Of a stretch of 64,000 nucleotides of DNA, positions 57,867 to 64,000 are shown in pieces. Each line of letters opens with the position of its first letter. The stretch's first letter is position 1. Both the position numbers and the translations under genes were made by a program. The notes below the pieces were generated by a model. That model did not search any database. It was given only the letters and a program-made list of their open reading frames with translations, and had not been told where the DNA came from. The DNA comes from JBBPZK01 sp965219175 (GTDB lineage: Bacteria; Actinomycetota; Rubrobacteria; Rubrobacterales; Rubrobacteraceae), in NCBI GenBank assembly GCA_965219175.1, contig CBDCNI010000001.1, positions 310,001-374,000 on the forward strand. Reading direction: 5' to 3'.

Positions 57867-59804
57867 TTGGGGGCTAAATCCGCTAACACGCATATAGAGA
57901 ACGCCTACGATGCAAACTCCATCCAGGTATTGGAAGGGCTCGAAGCCGTCAAGCGGCGTCCGGGGATGTACATTGGTTCCACGGGGCCGCGGGGGCTTCA
58001 TCACCTGGTTTGGGAGATCGTCGACAACTCGATAGACGAGGCCCTTGCGGGCTATTGTGATGAGGTTTTCATAACCATTCATCCTGATAACTCCGTTTCG
58101 GTGACCGACGACGGGCGCGGGATGCCGGTCGGGAAGATGGCGAAGTACGGCAAGTCGGCTGCCGAGGTCATCATGACGACGCTCCACGCCGGCGGAAAAT
58201 TCGACGGGCAGGGCTACAAGGTCTCCGGCGGGCTTCACGGGGTCGGGGCTTCCGTGGTGAATGCGCTTTCGGAGTGGCTGGTTATGGAGATCCGCCGCGA
58301 AGGTCATCTATGGACCCAGCGCTACGAGCGCGGCTTCCCGCAGGGTGAGATGGAGCAGGACCGCAAGCTCAAGAAGGGCGAGGGGACTGGCACCACCATC
58401 CGCTTTATGCCCGACGCGGAGATCTTTACGGAAACGCGGGACTTCTCCTTCGACACGCTCTCGCGTCGTTTCCGGGAGTCGGCTTTCCTGAACAAGGGGT
58501 TGAAGATCGGGCTCGTGGACGAGCGGGAGGAAGACCGGGAAGTCACGTACCAGTACGAGGGCGGCATCCGGGACTTCGTGGAGCACATAAACGAGTCGAA
58601 AGACCCGGTACACAAGACTATCTTCTACCTGGAGCGAGAAGAAGAAGCCGGCGAGGTCGAGGTCGCGATGCAGTGGAACAACGGCTTTCAGGACTCGGTC
58701 TTCACCTTCGCCAACAACATCAATACGCACGAAGGCGGGGCTCATCTCTCTGGTTTCAGGGGGGCTCTGACCCGCACGATCAACGATTACGCCCGCCAGA
58801 AGAACCTCATCAAGGAGAAAGAGGAGAACCTGACCGGGGACGACATCCGGGAAGGGCTGGCGGCGGTGATCTCCGTGAAGCTCAGGGAGCCGCAGTTCGA
58901 GGGACAGACAAAGACAAAGCTCGGCAATACCGAGGTCAAGGGTCTCGTCGAGAGCAGCACCAACCGCTTTCTGGCCGAGTTTTTGGAGGAACGGCCCGCT
59001 GAGGCGAAGGCGATCATCAACAAGGTGCTTCAGGCGGCGAGGGCGCGGCAGGCGGCCCGCAAGGTGCGCGACACCATCCGCAAGGGCTACCTGGAGAGTT
59101 CCACGTTGCCCGGCAAACTGGCCGACTGTTCTTCGAAGGACCCTGAGCGCAGTGAGATCTACATCGTCGAGGGAGACTCGGCGGGTGGGTCGGCAAAGCA
59201 GGGGAGAGATCGAAACTTCCAGGCAATTTTGCCGTTGCGGGGGAAGATCCTGAACGTCGAGAAGGCGAACATGAACAAGGTCCTCTCAAACGTGGAGATA
59301 CAGGCTATGATCTCCGCTATAGGGGCCGGTGTGGGGGAGACGTTCGACCTCTCCCAGACCCGCTACAACAAGGTCGTGCTCATGACCGACGCGGACGTGG
59401 ACGGCAGTCACATCCGGACGCTGGTTTTGACGTTCCTGTACCGGAACATGAAGGAGCTTATAGAGGCCGGCTACGTGTACATCGCCCAGCCGCCGCTCTA
59501 CAAGGTCACCCACCAGCGCAAGGACCACTACGTCTACAACGAGCCCCAACTCAGGGAGCTTATGACGCGACTGAACGCAAACGGCAACGCGAATATCGGG
59601 CGCTTCAAGGGACTAGGGGAGATGAACCCCATCCAGCTCTGGGAGACGACGATGGACCCGCAGAACCGGACGTTCTTGCAGGTCACGGTCGATTCGGCCG
59701 CAGTCGCCGACGAGTTGTTCACAGCTCTAATGGGCGATAAAGTCGAGCCGCGAAAGCGGTTTATAGAAGAGAACGCCCGCGAGGTCAAGAACCTGGATGC
59801 TTAA
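57867..59804 (+). CDS. gyrB: DNA gyrase subunit B
   Basis: 645 residues, TTG start with AGGAGGG 8 bases before it. GHKL ATPase with EIVDNSIDEALAGYCDEV, TDDGRGMPVG and GGLHGVGASVVNALS; TOPRIM domain EGDSAGGSAKQGRDRNFQAILPLRGKILNVEKA; DADVDGSHIRTL metal site; C-terminal GRFKGLGEMNP. With GyrA it introduces negative supercoils. Confidence 0.98.
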   Translation: MGAKSANTHIENAYDANSIQVLEGLEAVKRRPGMYIGSTGPRGLHHLVWEIVDNSIDEALAGYCDEVFITIHPDNSVSVTDDGRGMPVGKMAKYGKSAAEVIMTTLHAGGKFDGQGYKVSGGLHGVGASVVNALSEWLVMEIRREGHLWTQRYERGFPQGEMEQDRKLKKGEGTGTTIRFMPDAEIFTETRDFSFDTLSRRFRESAFLNKGLKIGLVDEREEDREVTYQYEGGIRDFVEHINESKDPVHKTIFYLEREEEAGEVEVAMQWNNGFQDSVFTFANNINTHEGGAHLSGFRGALTRTINDYARQKNLIKEKEENLTGDDIREGLAAVISVKLREPQFEGQTKTKLGNTEVKGLVESSTNRFLAEFLEERPAEAKAIINKVLQAARARQAARKVRDTIRKGYLESSTLPGKLADCSSKDPERSEIYIVEGDSAGGSAKQGRDRNFQAILPLRGKILNVEKANMNKVLSNVEIQAMISAIGAGVGETFDLSQTRYNKVVLMTDADVDGSHIRTLVLTFLYRNMKELIEAGYVYIAQPPLYKVTHQRKDHYVYNEPQLRELMTRLNANGNANIGRFKGLGEMNPIQLWETTMDPQNRTFLQVTVDSAAVADELFTALMGDKVEPRKRFIEENAREVKNLDA

Positions 59805-59827
59805 GTCCAGAGGAGGCTAGAGATCTT

Positions 59828-60061
59828 ATGCCTGTAGGCCCGATCGAGCTAATTTTACTCCTACTTTTTTTGGCAGTAGCAGCGGCGGTAATCTTCTTCA
59901 TAAGCCGTTTGCTCCAGGGACCCGGCGATACGAGAATGAACGGTGGAAACAACGGCCCAACAGCGCTTGAGATACTCGACCAACGCTACGCGAGAGGGGA
60001 GACAACACGGGAGGAGTATCTCGCCGCGCGGGACGACATAACGAGGAGCAGAGATGCTTGA
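59828..60061 (+). CDS. SHOCT-domain single-pass membrane protein 1
   Basis: 77 residues. One N-terminal membrane helix (PIELILLLLFLAVAAAVIFFI) and a C-terminal SHOCT domain: ALEILDQRYARGETTREEYLAARDDI. SHOCT domains are short oligomerising helices found at the ends of many bacterial proteins. It lies between gyrB and gyrA with a second, related gene right behind it. Role unknown. Confidence 0.8.
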   Translation: MPVGPIELILLLLFLAVAAAVIFFISRLLQGPGDTRMNGGNNGPTALEILDQRYARGETTREEYLAARDDITRSRDA

Positions 60062-60079
60062 GCGCGGGGGCCTTGGTTT

Positions 60080-60325
60080 ATGGGCGGCTTAGTGGGGATA
60101 GTTTTGTACTTACTCTTTTTCGCCGTAATTTTCGTGGCTTTGCGTTGGGCGATAAGCGGCGGCATCCGCGATGCGAGGGTTAGTGAAACTCCCGACAAGC
60201 GGGACAGAGGCTCCGAAGCTACATCCGCCAGGGAAGTCCTCGATATGCGTTACGCGGAAGGGGAATTGAGTCAGGAAGAGTATTTGACCATACGAGGCGA
60301 CATGACGAGGGACAGAGATGCTTGA
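60080..60325 (+). CDS. SHOCT-domain single-pass membrane protein 2
   Basis: 81 residues. Same layout as its neighbour: membrane helix (GIVLYLLFFAVIFVALRWAI), a charged linker, and the SHOCT end SAREVLDMRYAEGELSQEEYLTIRGDMTRDRDA. The two differ in the helix but match in the last 30 residues, so they are an ancient tandem pair. Its last codons overlap the ATG of gyrA (60318), tying its translation to gyrA. Confidence 0.8.
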   Translation: MGGLVGIVLYLLFFAVIFVALRWAISGGIRDARVSETPDKRDRGSEATSAREVLDMRYAEGELSQEEYLTIRGDMTRDRDA

Positions 60326-63300
60326 TACTTTTTCGGGGAATATACAGCCCCATTCGATAGAGGATGAGATAAAAGAATCCTTCCTCTCCTACGCGATGAG
60401 CGTGATCGTCTCTCGCGCCCTGCCGGACGTGCGCGACGGCCTCAAACCGGTTCACCGGCGCGTCTTGTACGCGATGCACGACCTCGGCCTCCAGCCGAAC
60501 CGGCCGTACCGAAAGAGCGCGACGGTCGTCGGCGAGGTCATAGGTAAGTACCACCCGCACGGCGACTCGGCGGTCTACGACACGCTGGTCAGGCTCGCGC
60601 AGCAGTTCTCGATGCGACACCAGCTCGTGGACGGGCAGGGGAACTTCGGGAGCGTGGACGGCGACCCGGCGGCGGCGATGCGCTACTGCGTCACGGGCGA
60701 TACGCTCGTGAGGACCACGAAGGGGACCCGCAGGATCTCCGACCTTGCGACGGTGGAACCAAACAGCGAAGCGAATCTCGACATAGAAGTTTTGAATCGG
60801 GACGGAGACCCGATTCCGGCATCCAAGTTGTTCCACAGCGGGGCCCATCCTACGCTTCGGTTGCGCACCCGGCAGGGGTACGAACTAACCGGAACCGAGA
60901 ACCACCCTGTCTTGTGTCTCAGGGATGTGGCCGGGGTGCCGATGTTGCTCTGGGCGCTGCTCGAGGAAGTCGAGCCGGGCGATCACGTCGTACTCAGCCG
61001 GACTGCAAATGAGGAAGACGCTTCCGAAGACGCTTCGCAAGATAGGAAGCTCGGGTTGCTAACGGGAGCGTTCGCGGCAGAAGGCTGGGCTTCGGAGAAG
61101 CGCGCCGGATTCAATAACGTGGACGGCGCGTACTTCGAAGAAGTGCTCGGAGCTTACGATGAGCTAGTTGGCGGACGGCGTTACGTCTATCAGCGCGAAC
61201 TGAAATCCGGCAAGACCATCCACGAATTGGACGTGCAGGACATGACGGCGTTCCGCGCAAGTCCGCTCTCAGAGACCATCGGGTTCAGGAGCGCGAAAAA
61301 GCGGGTACCGGACTTTGTCTGGGCTGGAACGCCCGCTCTAAAGAAGGCGTTCTTGCAGAGCGCTTTCGAGGGAGACGGCTCTGTGTCGCTCGCTCCTCGG
61401 AACTCGGTACAGCTCGTCTACTCGACCCGTAGTCCGGAGTTGGCTCGGGACTTGCAGACGCTACTTCTGGAGTTCGGAGTCGTGGCGAAGCAGGCGCGGT
61501 ACGAGAGCGGTGAGATCAAGCTATACATCGCCAACCATCGTGACGCCGGCCTGTTTGCAACCAGGGTCGGATTCCTGGGCGCGAAGCAGGAAAGGCTGCT
61601 AGCGGCAATGGCTGCTCTCCCTGAGAAGAGCAGAGGAATGTCCTCCGACCTCATTCCATTCCTCGCTTCTTACGTCCGCTCGGACGGCGCACTCGGAGAC
61701 ACGAACCGGCGCTGGCTGGTGCGCAACAACATAGACCGGGTGGATCGCTGGGAGAGCGGCGGCACGATGATAATGGACAGGATCGAGTCCGGCGAGGTCA
61801 GATCCGTCGTGGACCCGCTAGTCTCCGCAGGCTACTACTATGCCGAGGTCGAGTCGGTGAAGGATGCCGGTGTGCGACCCGTGTACTCCATCAGGGTCGA
61901 GTCCGAGGACCACTCGTTCATCACCAACGGCTTCGTCAGCCACAACACCGAAGCGCGTCTCACCCGCATGGCGACGGAGATGTTGCGGGACATAAGCTCC
62001 GACACGGTTGATTTTGCGCCGAACTTCGACGAGAGCCAGCGGGAGCCGGTGGTGCTGCCGGCTCGTTACCCGAACCTGCTGGTCAACGGGTCTGACGGGA
62101 TCGCGGTCGGGATGGCTACCAAGATACCACCGCACAACCTGGGCGAGGTTATCGACGCCACGGTCGCCATGATCGACGACCCCGAGATGGATGACGAAGC
62201 GCTGGCGAAGCACATCAAGGGTCCTGACTTCCCGACCGGCGGCATCATCGTCGGGCTGCGCGGCGTGCGGGACGCCATTACTACCGGACGCGGTTCCGTG
62301 AGGGTGCAGGCGAAGGCCCACACGGAGCAGATAAAGGGGAACCGCACCCAGATCGTGGTGACGGAGATTCCCTACCAGGTCAACAAGAGTTACCTCCTGC
62401 AGAAGATCGCCGAACTGGTCAAGGAGCGAAAGCTCGACGGTATTTCCGACCTGCGCGACGAATCCGACCGAAACGGCATGCGCGTGGTGATCGAACTGAA
62501 GCGCGAGGCCATCCCGAAGGTGGTCCTGAACAACCTCTACAAGCACACCCAGCTCCAGCAGAGCTTCGGCGTCAACTTCGTCGCCCTGGTGGATGGTGTG
62601 CCGCGCACGCTCTCCTACAAGGAAGCCCTCAAATACTACGTCGCCCACCAGCTCGAAGTCGTCACGCGCAGGACGCGCCACGAGTTGGAGCGGGCGCAGG
62701 CCAGGGCGCACATCCTGGAAGGCTTGCTGATAGCGCTCTCGAACCTGGATGAGGTCGTGGCGACCATCCGACGCTCGCGCAGCGTCGAGACGGCCCGCAA
62801 CAACCTGATGAAAGGTTTCCGGCTCTCGGAGCGGCAGGCGCAGGCGATACTCGACCTGAGGTTGCAGCGCCTGACGGCGATGGAGCGCCAGAAGCTTGAG
62901 CGGGACCACCGGGACCTCGTAGAGAAGATCGAGTACCTCGAAGGCCTCCTGGCCGACGAGGGCAAGGTCTACAAGATCATCAAAGAGGAACTCGCGGAGG
63001 TGAAGGCCGCCTACGCCGACGACCGGAGGACGCAGGTCACGGCCGAGGAGGGCGTCGACTTCGAGATAGAGGACCTGATCGCCGAAGAGGAGATGGTCAT
63101 CTCCATCTCGAACGGCGGCTACCTCAAGAGCGTCCCCGTCAACACCTTCAGAAAGCAGGGACGCGGCGGCGTCGGGGTCAACGGGATGGAACTAAAAGAG
63201 GGCGACTTTATAGAGCACCTCTTCATCACGACGACCCACCACTACATGCTCTTCTTCACCAACAAGGGCAAGGTCTACCGACTGAAAGTCCATCAGCTCC

Positions 63301-64000
63301 CCCGGATGAGCCGCACAGCGAGAGGCCGTCACATAGCCAACCTCCTGCCGCTCTCCCAAGACGAGCGAGTAGCGACGGTGATCGCCACGAAAGACTTCGG
63401 GGAGGCCGAGTACCTGCTCTTCGCGACCCGCAAAGGCGTAGTAAAAAAGAGCGCCTTCCTCGACTACAACACGCCCCTCAAAAACGACGGCATCATCGCC
63501 ATAAACCTGGCGGACGACGACGAACTCGTCACGGTTCGCCAAGCCGAAGAGGGCGACGAGGTAGTGCTCATCTCTAGGAACGGCAAGGGTTTGAGGTTCC
63601 CGCAAAGCGAGGCGCGTCCGATGGGCCGGGCGACCGGCGGGGTCAAGGGGATAACGCTCAAAGGCGGCGACGGCCTGCTCTCGATGGACGTGGTCTCCGA
63701 CGATACCGCCGACTTGTTTATGATCACCGAATGCGGTTTCGGCAAGCGAACCGCCCTCTCGCAGTTTCGGGCTCAGGGGCGCGGAGGACAGGGAGTTATC
63801 GCCATGAAGACCGATGGAGAGCGGGGCAGGCTCGCCGGGGTGCGGGTCGTCCGGCCGGGGCTCCACGAACTGATGATCGTCTCGAACTTCGGGACCACCA
63901 TCCGGATGGACGCCGACTCGGTCTCTCGCCAGGGCCGCGCCGCCCAGGGCGTCCGGGTGATGAACCTGCGCTCCGGTGACTCAGTCAGCGCCATAGCGAT
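60318..64000 (+). CDS. gyrA: DNA gyrase subunit A precursor, intein-containing (3' end outside window)
   Basis: Open from ATG 60318 (GAGGGA 5 bases upstream) through the right edge. N-extein: IQPHSIEDEIKESFLSYAMSVIVSRALPDVRDGLKPVHRRVLYAMHDLG, ending in DPAAAMRY with catalytic Tyr123. A 420-residue intein follows, then TEARLTRMATEMLRDI continues the winged-helix domain. The C-terminal pinwheel shows two GyrA-box-like motifs, QGRGGVG (near 63155) and QGRGGQG (near 63780). After splicing the enzyme should be normal. The last few tens of residues are outside the window. Confidence 0.97.
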   Translation, partial: MLDTFSGNIQPHSIEDEIKESFLSYAMSVIVSRALPDVRDGLKPVHRRVLYAMHDLGLQPNRPYRKSATVVGEVIGKYHPHGDSAVYDTLVRLAQQFSMRHQLVDGQGNFGSVDGDPAAAMRYCVTGDTLVRTTKGTRRISDLATVEPNSEANLDIEVLNRDGDPIPASKLFHSGAHPTLRLRTRQGYELTGTENHPVLCLRDVAGVPMLLWALLEEVEPGDHVVLSRTANEEDASEDASQDRKLGLLTGAFAAEGWASEKRAGFNNVDGAYFEEVLGAYDELVGGRRYVYQRELKSGKTIHELDVQDMTAFRASPLSETIGFRSAKKRVPDFVWAGTPALKKAFLQSAFEGDGSVSLAPRNSVQLVYSTRSPELARDLQTLLLEFGVVAKQARYESGEIKLYIANHRDAGLFATRVGFLGAKQERLLAAMAALPEKSRGMSSDLIPFLASYVRSDGALGDTNRRWLVRNNIDRVDRWESGGTMIMDRIESGEVRSVVDPLVSAGYYYAEVESVKDAGVRPVYSIRVESEDHSFITNGFVSHNTEARLTRMATEMLRDISSDTVDFAPNFDESQREPVVLPARYPNLLVNGSDGIAVGMATKIPPHNLGEVIDATVAMIDDPEMDDEALAKHIKGPDFPTGGIIVGLRGVRDAITTGRGSVRVQAKAHTEQIKGNRTQIVVTEIPYQVNKSYLLQKIAELVKERKLDGISDLRDESDRNGMRVVIELKREAIPKVVLNNLYKHTQLQQSFGVNFVALVDGVPRTLSYKEALKYYVAHQLEVVTRRTRHELERAQARAHILEGLLIALSNLDEVVATIRRSRSVETARNNLMKGFRLSERQAQAILDLRLQRLTAMERQKLERDHRDLVEKIEYLEGLLADEGKVYKIIKEELAEVKAAYADDRRTQVTAEEGVDFEIEDLIAEEEMVISISNGGYLKSVPVNTFRKQGRGGVGVNGMELKEGDFIEHLFITTTHHYMLFFTNKGKVYRLKVHQLPRMSRTARGRHIANLLPLSQDERVATVIATKDFGEAEYLLFATRKGVVKKSAFLDYNTPLKNDGIIAINLADDDELVTVRQAEEGDEVVLISRNGKGLRFPQSEARPMGRATGGVKGITLKGGDGLLSMDVVSDDTADLFMITECGFGKRTALSQFRAQGRGGQGVIAMKTDGERGRLAGVRVVRPGLHELMIVSNFGTTIRMDADSVSRQGRAAQGVRVMNLRSGDSVSAIA
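60687..61946 (+). other. GyrA intein with LAGLIDADG homing endonuclease domain
   Basis: 420 residues. Block A CVTGDTLVRTTKGTRRI starts with Cys1; block B GTENHPVLC; blocks F/G VYSIRVESEDHSFITNGFVSHN end in His-Asn, followed by Thr+1. LAGLIDADG-type helices are GLLTGAFAAEG and FLQSAFEGDGS, both with their acidic residue, so the endonuclease may be active. The insertion point, between catalytic Tyr and Thr, is the same as in mycobacterial GyrA inteins. Self-splicing residues are all present. Confidence 0.97.

Noticed and set aside
61818..62909. A 363-codon antisense frame in gyrA
   Set aside because: It mirrors gyrA codons and has no family features or ribosome site.

Overview
The window is bacterial chromosome around a replication origin. 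It is GC-rich, gene-dense, and largely made of overlapping co-directional operons. Gene content (rpmH-rnpA-yidD-yidC-jag-rsmG-parA-parB on one side of dnaA-dnaN-recF-gyrB-gyrA, an actinobacterial holin-X/DUF3618 pair, two-subunit glycine decarboxylase, a complete aerobic purine-degradation operon) fits a deep-branching actinobacterium. Rubrobacter or a close relative is my best guess, inferred from content and style rather than from a database match.

Layout. 1-3.6 kb: YqeC-like molybdenum-hydroxylase accessory protein (cut by the left edge), small envelope proteins, the nickel-cofactor protein LarC and a HAD phosphatase. 3.6-7.2 kb: YgfZ, then a compact restriction-modification cassette (Vsr, C5-cytosine methyltransferase, Eco29kI-like GIY-YIG nuclease) ending in a PchB-like chorismate mutase gene interrupted at an A7 run. 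7.5-13.1 kb: Fe-S assembly (sufC, sufB, sufD, Rieske protein, GFA protein, sufU, ferredoxin). 13.1-17.5 kb, minus strand: glycine cleavage operon behind a tandem glycine riboswitch. 17.6-18.1 kb: four tandem nine-codon genes, each with a near-perfect Shine-Dalgarno, behind a structured leader and ahead of a membrane HD-GYP protein whose HD dyad is lost; this is the most unusual locus here. 19.5-20.6 kb: a 43-residue Lys/Gly-rich gene and a TauE/SafE permease. 20.8-28.4 kb: a six-gene minus-strand operon that looks like a gamma-glutamylation route for ethanolamine (or polyamines), with a divergent GntR regulator. 28.4-29.9 kb: CsaA and an EAL protein. 29.9-41.5 kb, minus strand: purine catabolism from xanthine dehydrogenase to allantoate amidohydrolase, with a PucR regulator. 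41.7-47.1 kb: leuS, DUF92, a hypothetical, a TPR protein and a transglycosylase. 47.2-52.2 kb: parB-parA-rsmG-jag-yidC-yidD-rnpA-rpmH, with parS sites. 52.2-64 kb: bipartite oriC around an HATPase/HTH gene and dnaA, then dnaN, S4 protein, recF, gyrB, two SHOCT proteins and an intein-split gyrA running off the right edge.

How the parts connect. If the ethanolamine operon yields gamma-glutamylglycine, its product glycine would feed the riboswitch-controlled glycine cleavage system. The purine operon would supply nitrogen under PucR. The allantoinase copy lacks about 50 residues that the family has. YqeC at the left edge suggests that more molybdenum-hydroxylase maturation genes lie outside the window. 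I saw no tRNA, rRNA, CRISPR array, insertion sequence or prophage.
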